From contig WQZL01000001.1 in NCBI GenBank assembly GCA_009780755.1, positions 1-54,109 on the forward strand: DNA of 54,109 bases, given 5' to 3'. A program made the translations under genes and the position numbers. Source of the DNA: Promicromonosporaceae bacterium (GTDB taxonomy: Bacteria; Actinomycetota; Actinomycetes; Actinomycetales; Cellulomonadaceae). Shown here in pieces: positions 24,830-32,882 of this stretch. Position 1 is the first letter of the stretch. Every line of letters starts with the position of its first letter. The notes beneath the pieces were generated by a model. That model searched no databases, was not told the DNA's origin, and was given only the letters and a program-made list of their open reading frames with translations.

Positions 24830-25674
24830 ATGCGGGGGAGGGTGAGGAGGGTTTGGGCGACGCCGTCGTTCGCTTGGGTGGCCGTCACCTCGCTGGCGGC
24901 GACCTTTACCTCGGCTGGGGCGTTACCCATCGCCACGCCCCGGGCGGCCCAGCGAAGCATGTCTACATCGTTCGAGCCGTCGCCGATGGCCATCGTGCGC
25001 TCCGAGGGTATGCCTAGCCGCTGCCGCACCTTCTCCAGCGCCGACGCCTTAGTGACCCCAAGCGGGGAGACATCCATCCACGAACTCCAACCGATGGCGT
25101 AAGTGACATCGGCCAACCCAAGTTCGGCGATGGCTTGGTGGAAATCCGATTCCGGCAGCCCCACCGCTCGCACCACAACTCGCACCACCTCCTGCCGCCA
25201 CAAATCCTCTAGCGGCACGACTCGATGTACGCCGTCGAGTTCGCCCGGTGGGAACAAATCCGTCATACGGAACCCCGTCCCCACATCCTCAACGGCAAAG
25301 ATCGCCCCCGGCAGATGCTCGGCCAGCCGCCGCAGCGCCGGCTCTGGATCAAAGGTTATGGCCTCGGCAACTTCCCACATCGCCGAGGTCGGTAGTTTGC
25401 GTTGAGATCGGTCGCTCGGGTTACCGACTTCGACGCAAACTACCGACCTCACGGTGATGGCGCCGTTGGAGCAGACCATGTATGTGGCCGTGATGCCCAG
25501 GGAGTTGAAGACTGGTTCCATCGAGATCAGCGAGCGGCCCGAGGCCAGCACGATGTGATGTCCGGCCTCGACGGCAGCGCGCACCGTGTCAAGCACGGGT
25601 TGGGAGATTGGCTCGCCGAACTCCAGCAGTGTTCCATCAATATCGAGAGCGATCAGCCATGACTCGGGGGTCAC
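24799..25674 (-). CDS. Cof-type HAD phosphatase with an in-frame palindromic insertion
   Basis: A 291-aa haloacid dehalogenase of the Cof/YidA type. Motif I is LIALDIDGTLL, motif II LASGRS, and motifs III/IV are K in GVTKASALE and GDGSNDVDML. Its GTG start at 25674 overlaps the serS stop as GTGA, so it is translationally coupled to serS, a common actinobacterial pair. Between the CSNGAITV strand and the cap domain the 66-bp palindrome 25385-25450 adds about 22 residues (around SVVCVEVGNPSDRSQRKLPT) that other Cof proteins should lack. The frame stays open and all motifs remain, so the enzyme may still work. Substrates of the family are sugar or nucleotide phosphates. Confidence 0.85.
   Translation of the reverse strand: MTPESWLIALDIDGTLLEFGEPISQPVLDTVRAAVEAGHHIVLASGRSLISMEPVFNSLGITATYMVCSNGAITVRSVVCVEVGNPSDRSQRKLPTSAMWEVAEAITFDPEPALRRLAEHLPGAIFAVEDVGTGFRMTDLFPPGELDGVHRVVPLEDLWRQEVVRVVVRAVGLPESDFHQAIAELGLADVTYAIGWSSWMDVSPLGVTKASALEKVRQRLGIPSERTMAIGDGSNDVDMLRWAARGVAMGNAPAEVKVAASEVTATQANDGVAQTLLTLPRIREIVNLGAK
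25385..25450. repeat. 66-bp palindromic element inside the HAD coding sequence
   Basis: Perfect 18-bp arms, GAGGTCGGTAGTTTGCGT at 25385-25402 and its exact complement at 25433-25450, flank a 30-nt centre. The centre itself has short complementarity (GATCGGT / ACCGACTTC). The length of 66 bp is a multiple of three and keeps the host frame open. Confidence 0.9.
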
Positions 25675-26936
25675 GGTTCGAGAACCTCCAGGCCGCCCAG
25701 GTAGGGGCGCAGACCCGCCGGGACAATAACCGAGCCGTCGGCCTGCTGGTGGTTCTCCAGCAGCGCGACAATCCATCGCGTCGTGCCCAACGTGCCGTTG
25801 ATGGTGGCCACCGTGCGGGTATCTCCGGCCTCCGTGCGCTCGCGGGTGCCGAGGCGACGTGCCTGGAATGTGGTGCAGTTCGAGGTGGAGGTGACCTCCA
25901 TCCATCGCTCCTGCGTGGGCAGCCACGCCTCACAGTCGAATTTACGAGCGGCCGAGGAGCCAAGATCACCAGCCGCAGTGTCGACCACCCGGTAGGGCAG
26001 ATCGACCAGGGCGAGCATGTTCTCCTCCCAGGCTAAGAAGCGCTCATGCTCGGCGGCGGCATCCTCGATGCGGGCGTAACTGAACATTTCGACCTTGTGG
26101 AACTGATGTACGCGGATGATGCCCCTGGTGTCACGCCCGGCCGAACCGGCCTCGCGGCGGTAGCAGGCACTCCAGCCCGCATACCGCAGCGGCCCGTCGC
26201 TAAGGTCGATGATCTCGTCGGCGTGGTACCCGGCCAGGGCCACCTCGGAGGTACCCACCAGGTATAGGTCATCCTTCTCCAGCCGGTACACCTCATCGGC
26301 GTGTTCCCCAAGGAAGCCGGTGCCGCGCATCGTCTCGGGCTTGACCAGCGTCGGGGTAATCAGCGGGGTGAAGCCGTTGACGAGCGCCTGATCCATCGCG
26401 GCATTGAGGATTGCCAGCTCCAGACGGGCGCCGATGCCGGTCAAAAAGTAGAACCGGGTGCCGCTCACCTTGGCGCCGCGCGCCGTGTCGATGGCGCGCA
26501 ACCCCTCACCAAGCGCGAGATGATCGGCGGGGGCGAAACCCTCGGCCGTGAAGTCCCGCGGGGTACCGACCTGCTTGACCACCACGTAGTCGTCGGCGCC
26601 CCCGGCGGGCGCGCCCACCACCACGTTGTCGATGCGGTACAGGGTCTCGTCCAGCTCGACCTGCGCGGCACTCGCGTCGGCCTGTCGCTGCTTGACCTGC
26701 GCAGCCATCTCCTTGGTACGGGCAAGTAGCGCCTGCTTCTCGTCTCCCTTGGCCTGAGCAACCTCCTTTCCGAGCAACTTCTGTTCGGCGCGCAATGCCT
26801 CAAAGTCGGCCAGCGCCGAGCGGCGGCGGGCATCAAGGTCAAGCACCAGGTCCACCAGGGTGGGATCGGCGCCGCGGGCAAGCTGGCTTGTCCGGACAAC
26901 ATCGGGGTTTTCGCGCAACAGGCGTACATCAATCAC
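25671..26936 (-). CDS. serS: Seryl-tRNA synthetase
   Basis: A 421-aa class II synthetase that charges tRNA-Ser. The N-terminal about 110 residues form the long antiparallel coiled coil that grips the tRNA-Ser long variable arm. Motif 2 reads ACYRREAGSAGRDTRGIIRVHQFHKVEM and motif 3 reads NGTLGTTRWIVALLENHQ. The GTG start at 26936 lies 7 nt after TAGGCT (26944-26949) with no Shine-Dalgarno, consistent with a leaderless message. The stop overlaps the HAD start. Confidence 0.96.
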   Translation of the reverse strand: MIDVRLLRENPDVVRTSQLARGADPTLVDLVLDLDARRRSALADFEALRAEQKLLGKEVAQAKGDEKQALLARTKEMAAQVKQRQADASAAQVELDETLYRIDNVVVGAPAGGADDYVVVKQVGTPRDFTAEGFAPADHLALGEGLRAIDTARGAKVSGTRFYFLTGIGARLELAILNAAMDQALVNGFTPLITPTLVKPETMRGTGFLGEHADEVYRLEKDDLYLVGTSEVALAGYHADEIIDLSDGPLRYAGWSACYRREAGSAGRDTRGIIRVHQFHKVEMFSYARIEDAAAEHERFLAWEENMLALVDLPYRVVDTAAGDLGSSAARKFDCEAWLPTQERWMEVTSTSNCTTFQARRLGTRERTEAGDTRTVATINGTLGTTRWIVALLENHQQADGSVIVPAGLRPYLGGLEVLEP

Positions 26937-26995
26937 CCGCCCAAGCCTAGTGTGCCCGCACCACACGGCCGAAGCTAGCCGCGCCCTCCGAGGCG

Positions 26996-27054
26996 TTGGC
27001 GATTACAATCGCCAACAAGGCATCGATGACCTACAATGGCGACTACAATCGCCA
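26996..27054 (+). promoter_or_regulatory. Two palindromic operator-like sites over TACAAT promoter boxes
   Basis: TTGGCGATT-AC-AATCGCCAA (26996-27015) has perfect 9-bp arms. TGGCGACTACAATCGCCA (27037-27054) is a near copy with 6-bp arms, exactly 40 bp (about four helical turns) downstream. TACAAT hexamers occur at 27004, 27032 and 27044. The sites lie just upstream of the DUF4143 ATPase gene and 60-120 bp from the divergent serS start. Confidence 0.65.
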
Positions 27055-27069
27055 CAACCAAAGAGGTCG

Positions 27070-28266
27070 ATGATGCTGATCCAACGTCCCGCATACCTGC
27101 AAATGATCGAACCGTTCATTGATGTAGGTGTCGTTAAGGTACTCACGGGCCTGCGCAGGTCAGGCAAGTCGAGCCTGCTCCAAATGGTTGTGGATCATCT
27201 GCTCAATCGAGGTGTTCCAGCCGAGCGCATCATGCACCTCAACTTCGATTCGCTCCAATGGGCGCACCTTGCATCGGCGACGGCCCTGGATGAGCATCTT
27301 CGGGCAACCCTGCCCGCCGAGGGACGAGTGCATGTGTTGCTCGACGAGGTTCAGGAGGTTACGCAATGGGAGCGGCTAATCAACTCCCTTATTGCCGAGG
27401 GGCGCTTCGATGTTTACCTCACCGGTTCCAATTCGCGGTTGCTCTCCGGGGAGCTTGCCACCTACATCGCAGGCCGGTACGTGACGATTGAGGTTTGGCC
27501 GCTGTCTTACGGCGAGTACCTGACCTTCAATCCCGCAGGTGATTTCCGGCATTTCCTTCGGCTGGGCGGCTTTCCGGGTGTTCATGCCTACCCACTGCCA
27601 GAGCAGGCTGCCCGGTCAATGGTCACCGACATCTACCGTTCAACGCTCGTCCGAGACGTACTCACTCGAAACGCAATCCGTGATGCCGACCTCTTTGAGC
27701 GGGTAGCCACCTTTGCCATCGATAACGTAGGAAATCCCTTCTCGGCCCGGCGGGTGGCAGATTTCCTGAAGTCGCAACGTCGATCCGTCAGCCATGAGAC
27801 CGTACTCAACTACCTGAGCGCCCTTAGCGATGCGTTCGTACTCAGCCGGGTGGGGCGTTTTGATCTGCGCGGACGCAGACTACTAGCCACAGACGAGAAG
27901 CATTACGTCGGCGATCACGGCATTGTCCACGCGCTGTTCGGCTACTCGAATGCGCGCCTGCCCGGCGTACTAGAGAACATTGTCTGGCTGGAACTTCGGC
28001 GCCGTGGCTACGACGTGACCGTGGGCAAGGTGGGGGCCGCCGAGGTGGACTTTGTCGCAACCCGACGGGAGGAAAGACTGTACGTTCAGGTGGCCGTCAC
28101 AATTGCTGACTCGGCAGAGACTCGCCGCCGCGAGTACGCCTCATTGGCGGCCATCGCCGATAACTACCCGAAGTATGTGGTTACCCTCGACCCCCTGGCC
28201 GGGGACAATGCCGAGGGCATCTACCACCTGCGCCTACCGGACTTCTTGTTGGCCGACGACTACTAA
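27070..28266 (+). CDS. AAA ATPase with C-terminal DUF4143
   Basis: A 398-aa P-loop ATPase. Walker A is GLRRSGKSSLL near residue 22-32 and Walker B is VHVLLDEVQEV near 95. A C-terminal DUF4143 region has a PD-(D/E)XK-like nuclease core (GAAEVDFVATRREERLYVQV). The family is very widespread in bacteria and archaea and its role is unknown; DNA repair or defence have been suggested. Starts at 27070 and 27073 are both ATG behind AGAGG. It is convergent with pncA (4-bp overlap). The operator-like palindromes suggest tight control. Confidence 0.88.
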   Translation: MMLIQRPAYLQMIEPFIDVGVVKVLTGLRRSGKSSLLQMVVDHLLNRGVPAERIMHLNFDSLQWAHLASATALDEHLRATLPAEGRVHVLLDEVQEVTQWERLINSLIAEGRFDVYLTGSNSRLLSGELATYIAGRYVTIEVWPLSYGEYLTFNPAGDFRHFLRLGGFPGVHAYPLPEQAARSMVTDIYRSTLVRDVLTRNAIRDADLFERVATFAIDNVGNPFSARRVADFLKSQRRSVSHETVLNYLSALSDAFVLSRVGRFDLRGRRLLATDEKHYVGDHGIVHALFGYSNARLPGVLENIVWLELRRRGYDVTVGKVGAAEVDFVATRREERLYVQVAVTIADSAETRRREYASLAAIADNYPKYVVTLDPLAGDNAEGIYHLRLPDFLLADDY

Positions 28267-28856
28267 CAGGTGCGATGACGAGGAGGGGCAGTTGACCTGA
28301 CTAGCTCGACACCGGCATCGCGCAGCTCGGTGCGGGCCGCAACGCCTTGTTCGGGGGTGACCGGGATGGTCAGGTCGGTCAGTACGCGGGTGGGCCAGCC
28401 CAGGCGAACCGCGTCGAGGGCCGTGCGCTTGACGCAGTGCGATTCGGCCAGGCCCACCACATCCACGGCGTCGATGGTCAACTCCCGCAGAATTTCTTCT
28501 AGCGGGCGACCATCATCGTTTACGCCCTCAAAGCCCGAATAGCCGTGATCGTACTGCCCCTTCCTCACGCCATCATCGAAGCTGATGTCCGCCAGCGAGG
28601 GATGCAGTTCGGCGTTCGGCGAACCAGCCACGCCGTGCGGCGGCCAGGAGTCTACGAAGTCTGGACTATCCGCAAAGTGTGGGCCAGGATCGATATGCCA
28701 ATCCTGCGTGGTGATGACGGCGGCATACCGATCACGATGCGCGCGCAGGTAGGCGGCCACATCGTCGGCCACCTGGTTGCCGCCGGTAACGGCCAGCTCC
28801 CCGCCCTCACAGAATGTAGGTTGCACATCGACGACGAGTAGGGCGCGGCGGGTCAT
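28263..28856 (-). CDS. pncA: Nicotinamidase
   Basis: A 197-aa cysteine hydrolase that turns nicotinamide into nicotinate for NAD salvage. The catalytic triad is visible: Asp in VVDVQPTF, Lys in GVRKGQYDHGYSGF and Cys in AESHCVKRTALDA. Metal-binding residues lie in TTQDWHIDPGPHF. The start ATG overlaps the upstream membrane protein stop as ATGA, so the two are translationally coupled. The C-terminal residues (TAPPRHRTC) overlap the convergent ATPase gene. Confidence 0.93.
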   Translation of the reverse strand: MTRRALLVVDVQPTFCEGGELAVTGGNQVADDVAAYLRAHRDRYAAVITTQDWHIDPGPHFADSPDFVDSWPPHGVAGSPNAELHPSLADISFDDGVRKGQYDHGYSGFEGVNDDGRPLEEILRELTIDAVDVVGLAESHCVKRTALDAVRLGWPTRVLTDLTIPVTPEQGVAARTELRDAGVELVRSTAPPRHRTC

Positions 28857-29302
28857 TTCTTGCGCTCGGTGAGGCTGGCGGCGGCGCGGTCGGCCATCGG
28901 GCGCGCCCTGTCCACCAGGCGGTCGTCGACCAGGTCGTAGATGGCGGTGCCCACCCAGACGATTGCCGTGGCCAGCAGCCACGTCCACCAGTTGTCGATG
29001 CGGAAGCTATGACCGGGTGCCAAGTGCTGGGTCAGCAGCAGCGCCAGGAACACCGTCACCAAACCGGCGAGTAACGTGACCCCGTGCCGGGACTTGGCGC
29101 CGTCCTCGGGCTTTTTGGTGAAGACCTTGATGAAGAATCGCACCACCGGGCGAATGATGGTGATAGACACCGTGAACAGTGCCCAGGCCAGCAAGGCCCA
29201 CCAGAAGCTGATGTGCATCCCCGGCAGGAGCAGCACGGCGAACGTAAGGGTGACGCCGTAGGCAACGGCGGCGACCAGGAAACTCAAAAGACGTGGGTTC
29301 AT
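28853..29302 (-). CDS. Small membrane protein coupled to pncA
   Basis: A 149-aa protein with four probable helices: about 5-27 (LLSFLVAAVAYGVTLTFAVLL), 32-52 (ISFWWALLAWALFTVSITII), 76-93 (TLLAGLVTVFLALLLTQ) and 107-124 (WTWLLATAIVWVGTAIYDLV). A charged tail follows. ATG 29302 is 6 nt after TACGAT (29309-29314), and the frame upstream of it overlaps metG antisense, so this start is preferred. Function unknown. The tight coupling to pncA might suggest a link to nicotinamide handling, but that is inference. Confidence 0.78.
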   Translation of the reverse strand: MNPRLLSFLVAAVAYGVTLTFAVLLLPGMHISFWWALLAWALFTVSITIIRPVVRFFIKVFTKKPEDGAKSRHGVTLLAGLVTVFLALLLTQHLAPGHSFRIDNWWTWLLATAIVWVGTAIYDLVDDRLVDRARPMADRAAASLTERKK

Positions 29303-29308
29303 GGCCCC

Positions 29309-29322
29309 ATCGTATCTATGAT
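29309..29322. promoter_or_regulatory. Divergent leaderless promoters for metG and the pncA membrane gene
   Basis: TATGAT (29317-29322, plus) lies 7 nt before the metG ATG. TACGAT (minus, 29314-29309) lies 6 nt before the membrane protein ATG. The two -10 boxes are only 2 bp apart, so the two promoters must compete or be coordinated. Confidence 0.6.
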
Positions 29323-29329
29323 GTAACCC

Positions 29330-30949
29330 ATGCCCGACGCTGCGAAGCCGTTTTATCTCACCACGCCCATCTACTACGTCAACGACGCCCCGCATATCGG
29401 GCACGCGTATACGACCGTGGCAGCCGATGTGATTACCCGCTGGCACCGTCAGCGGCAGGAGAGCGTTTGGCTGCTGACCGGCGTCGATGAGCATGGCGAG
29501 AAGGTGATGCGCTCCGCGCAGGCCAACGGCGTCACCCCCCAGGAGTGGGTGGACAAGCTGGTGGCCGAGGCATGGCTGCCGGTGCAGGACACCCTTGATG
29601 TGCGACACGACGATTTCATCCGCACCACCGAGCCGCGCCACGAGCAGGCGGTCGCGAAGTTCCTGAACGACCTGCACGACAAGGGCGAGATCTACGAGGG
29701 CGCCTATGAGGGTCCGTACTGTGTGGGCTGCGAGGCATACATGTTGCCCGGTGAGCTGTTGGCTGGCTCAGATGAGTACCCCGGCCAGCCGCTTTGTCCC
29801 ATCCACAAGCGGCCCGTCGAAATGCTCGCCGAGCAAAACTACTTCTTCAAAATGAGCGCCTACACCGACCGACTGCTCGCGCTGTACGAGGAGCATCCCG
29901 AGTTTGTGCAGCCCGCCTCGGCGCGCAACGAGGTGATCGGCTTCGTCAAGCAGGGTCTGCAAGACCTGTCTATTTCGCGGAACACCTTTGACTGGGGCAT
30001 TCCTATCCCCTGGGATTCGACGCACGTGTTGTACGTGTGGTTTGACGCGCTGCTCAACTACATGACCGCCATCGGTTACGGCTCAGATGAACCGACGGCT
30101 AGGGCGCAGTTTGAGCGCCTGTGGCCCGCGAACGTGCACCTGGTGGGCAAGGACATCCTGCGCTTCCACGCCGTAATCTGGCCCGCGATGCTGATGGCCG
30201 CCGGACTGCCGCTGCCGGGGCAGGTGTTTGCGCACGGTTGGTTGCTGGTGGGCGGGGAGAAGATGTCCAAGACTCGCCTGACCGGCATTGCGCCGGCGGA
30301 CATCATCGACACCTTCGGTTCGGATGCCTACCGCTACTACTTCATGCGCACCATCTCCTTTGGTGGCGACGGCTCCTTCTCCTGGGAGGACATGACCCAC
30401 CGCTACAACGGTGAACTCGCCAATGGCTTTGGCAACCTGGCCTCTCGCGTGGCCGCGATGGTTGGCAAGTATTACGGCGGCGTGCTGCCGGTCGCCGGGG
30501 AGGCGGGCGATCTGGAGAAGGGGTTGGCCGCCGTTGCCGCCAAGGCCGTGGCCGATGCCGAGGCGGCAATGGATCGCCTCGCCATTCATGACGCCATCGC
30601 CGCCGTGTGGACGCTGGTGGACGCCGCGAATGTTTACATCACCGAAACTCAGCCGTGGCAGGTGGCCAAGGAGGCAGGGGAGATGGACGCCGACGGACAT
30701 GGCGTAGCTGGCGGGCGCCTGGCGACCTCGCTGGTTACCGCCGCCGAGGCGCTGCGTTCGCTGGCCGTGCTGCTTAACCCGGTGACACCCAAGGCTGCCG
30801 CCGGGCTGTGGGAACTGTTGGGCGCCGAGCCGGTGTTGGGCGCGCTCGACGCGCAGACCATCGCCTCGGCCGGGCAGTTTGGCACGCTGCCTCCCGGCAC
30901 GGTAATCACCAAGGGCAACGCCCTCTTCCCCAGATTGGCCGAGGATTAA
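29330..30949 (+). CDS. metG: Methionyl-tRNA synthetase
   Basis: A 539-aa class I synthetase. The HIGH motif is intact in NDAPHIGHAYTT (about residue 17-28), and KMSKS is KMSKTRLTG near residue 310. A zinc knuckle CVGCEAYMLPGE...CPIHK is present at about 131-165. The C-terminal anticodon domain is complete, but there is no EMAP-like tRNA-binding extension, as in other short bacterial MetG proteins. It starts the metG-tatD-rsmA-ispE set. Initiation is probably leaderless. Confidence 0.96.
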   Translation: MPDAAKPFYLTTPIYYVNDAPHIGHAYTTVAADVITRWHRQRQESVWLLTGVDEHGEKVMRSAQANGVTPQEWVDKLVAEAWLPVQDTLDVRHDDFIRTTEPRHEQAVAKFLNDLHDKGEIYEGAYEGPYCVGCEAYMLPGELLAGSDEYPGQPLCPIHKRPVEMLAEQNYFFKMSAYTDRLLALYEEHPEFVQPASARNEVIGFVKQGLQDLSISRNTFDWGIPIPWDSTHVLYVWFDALLNYMTAIGYGSDEPTARAQFERLWPANVHLVGKDILRFHAVIWPAMLMAAGLPLPGQVFAHGWLLVGGEKMSKTRLTGIAPADIIDTFGSDAYRYYFMRTISFGGDGSFSWEDMTHRYNGELANGFGNLASRVAAMVGKYYGGVLPVAGEAGDLEKGLAAVAAKAVADAEAAMDRLAIHDAIAAVWTLVDAANVYITETQPWQVAKEAGEMDADGHGVAGGRLATSLVTAAEALRSLAVLLNPVTPKAAAGLWELLGAEPVLGALDAQTIASAGQFGTLPPGTVITKGNALFPRLAED

Positions 30950-30951
30950 CA

Positions 30952-31058
30952 ACGTCATTCTGCGTGAGCGCAGCGAATCGCAGAACCTAGCCCCGGCGGT
31001 AGCCGCTCACTCTAGGTTCTGCGACTACGCTCCTTTGTCGCTTCGCGCAGAATGACGT
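30952..31058. repeat. 107-bp palindromic repeat element (family with copies in tilS and after hpt)
   Basis: The outer arms ACGTCATTCTGCG (30952 on) and CGCAGAATGACGT (to 31058) are perfectly complementary, and so are the inner arms CGCAGAACCTAG (30979-30990) and CTAGGTTCTGCG (31012-31023). The centre reads CCCCGGCGGTAG. A truncated copy is at 53796-53866 and a half copy is inside tilS. It sits between metG and tatD and could also stop or attenuate transcription. Confidence 0.85.
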
Positions 31059-31077
31059 GGGTGAAAAGGAGTTGGCG

Positions 31078-31992
31078 ATGCCTAAACCTCGTGAGCGCGG
31101 GTTTCCCGTTGATCCAGAACCGCTGCCGATCCCGGTGGCGGATAACCACACACACCTAGATCACATCGGGTATGTGCTGCCCAAGGGCGAGCCACCCCCG
31201 ACGGTGGCCGAACATGTCGCCCGCGCAGCGGCCGCCGGAGTTGACCGGTTGATCCAGGTCGGCTGCGACCTAGACTCCACCGCCTGGACCGACGCCCTGC
31301 TGCGCAGGGAGCCGCCCGCCATCTTGGGGGCCGTCGCCCTCCACCCGAACGAGGCGGTGTTACATGCCGACGCGCACGATGTGGGGCCAGACGGACTGAT
31401 GCCCCGCCGAGAGGCCCGGCACAACGTGCCGCTTGTCGAGGCCATCGACCGCATTGCGGCCATCGCCGCTGGCAACCCACGCATCCGGGTTATCGGGGAG
31501 ACCGGCCTTGACTACTTCCGCACCGGCCCCAAGGGCGCCGCCGCTCAACGCGAATCCTTCCGCGCCCACATCGCGCTGGCCAAGGCGTATGACCTGGTCT
31601 TGCAAATCCACGACCGGGACGCTCACGCCGACGTACTCTCGATCCTTAAGGCCGACGGGGCGCCGGAGCGCACCGTCTTTCACTGCTTCTCCGGCGATGT
31701 CGAGATGGCGGAGCTAGCCCCCGTCAACGGCTGGTATCTGAGCTTCGCCGGGCCGATCACCTACCGGGCCAACGACCAGCTACGCGCCGCCCTGCGTGCC
31801 GTGCCGCTCAGCCAGGTGCTGGTCGAGACCGACGCGCCCTACCTGACCCCGATGCCGTTCCGAGGCCAACCCAACGCCCCCTACGTCGTAGCCCACACCG
31901 TTCGCGCCATCGCCGACGTACTCAGGCGTCCGCTCGCCGAGGTATGTGCGACCATTTCCGCCACTAGCAACGAGGTCTACGGCCCCTGGTAG
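31078..31992 (+). CDS. tatD: TatD-family metal-dependent hydrolase/DNase
   Basis: A 304-aa TIM-barrel metallohydrolase. Metal ligands are seen in VADNHTHLD (near residue 24), VIGETGLDYF, LQIHDRDAH, TVFHCFSGD and VETDAPYLTPMP. TatD enzymes act as 3'-5' exonucleases on DNA or RNA. ATG 31078 follows AAGGAG (31066-31071) at 6 nt; the open frame upstream comes from the repeat element. It is followed after 23 bp by rsmA, the usual actinobacterial order. Confidence 0.93.
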   Translation: MPKPRERGFPVDPEPLPIPVADNHTHLDHIGYVLPKGEPPPTVAEHVARAAAAGVDRLIQVGCDLDSTAWTDALLRREPPAILGAVALHPNEAVLHADAHDVGPDGLMPRREARHNVPLVEAIDRIAAIAAGNPRIRVIGETGLDYFRTGPKGAAAQRESFRAHIALAKAYDLVLQIHDRDAHADVLSILKADGAPERTVFHCFSGDVEMAELAPVNGWYLSFAGPITYRANDQLRAALRAVPLSQVLVETDAPYLTPMPFRGQPNAPYVVAHTVRAIADVLRRPLAEVCATISATSNEVYGPW

Positions 31993-32015
31993 TACCTGCT
32001 TGTAGGCTTCCGCCT

Positions 32016-32882
32016 ATGACTTTTAGCCCAGTTTCGCTGCTTGGCCCGGCGGAGATTCGCGGGCTGGCCGAGCGGCTGGGGGTACGGCCCACCAAGGCGC
32101 TGGGACAAAACTTTGTGCACGATGCCGGAACGGTGCGCAAGATTGTCCGCGCCGCCGATGTGCGCCTAAGGCAGCGGGTGGTGGAGGTGGGGCCGGGACT
32201 TGGTTCCCTGACTCTGGGCCTGCTCGAAGCGGATGCCTCGGTGGTGGCCATCGAGATCGACCCCACGCTTGCCGCCGAACTTCCCGCCACCGTCGCCCGC
32301 TTCGCCCCCGGGGCATCCCTTGACGTTGTCTGCGCCGATGCGCTAGACGTTCACCCGGCCGACCTCCCCGGCGAGCCGCCCACCGCCCTGGTGGCGAACC
32401 TGCCGTACAACGTGGCCGTGCCCGTGCTGCTGACCATGCTCGAACGTTTCTCGACGTTGGAACATGTGCTGGTGATGGTGCAGGCCGAGGTGGCCGACCG
32501 CATCGCCGCCACCCCCGGTTCCAAGACCTACGGTATTCCTTCCGTGAAGGCTGCCTGGTATGCCGAGGCCCGCCGCTCGCTCGCCATCAGCCGTAACGTG
32601 TTCTGGCCGGTGCCGAATGTTGATTCCGCCCTCGTCGCCCTCCAGCGCCACGACCCGCCCCCCACCTCGGCCAGCCGGGAGCAGGTCTTCTCGGTGGTCG
32701 CCGCCGCCTTTGCCCAACGGCGCAAGACCCTACGCGCCGCGCTTGCGGGATTATTTAGCTCTAGCGCTGCCGCCGAGGCGGGGCTGCGCGCCGCCGGGGT
32801 GGATCCGTCCGCGCGCGGTGAGACGTTGGGCGTGGCCGCGTTTGCTCGCATAGCCGAACAGCTGCCGGAAGGAGACCAATGA
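32016..32882 (+). CDS. rsmA: 16S rRNA dimethyladenosine transferase
   Basis: A 288-aa S-adenosylmethionine-dependent enzyme (KsgA) that dimethylates two adenines near the 3' end of 16S rRNA during small-subunit assembly. ALGQNFVHD begins the family signature. VVEVGPGLGSLTLGLLE is the SAM site, and NLPYNVAVPVLL is motif IV with the catalytic NLPY. A TAGGCT hexamer 7 nt before the ATG (32003-32008) suggests leaderless initiation. Its TGA overlaps the ispE start, so the two are coupled. Confidence 0.96.
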   Translation: MTFSPVSLLGPAEIRGLAERLGVRPTKALGQNFVHDAGTVRKIVRAADVRLRQRVVEVGPGLGSLTLGLLEADASVVAIEIDPTLAAELPATVARFAPGASLDVVCADALDVHPADLPGEPPTALVANLPYNVAVPVLLTMLERFSTLEHVLVMVQAEVADRIAATPGSKTYGIPSVKAAWYAEARRSLAISRNVFWPVPNVDSALVALQRHDPPPTSASREQVFSVVAAAFAQRRKTLRAALAGLFSSSAAAEAGLRAAGVDPSARGETLGVAAFARIAEQLPEGDQ

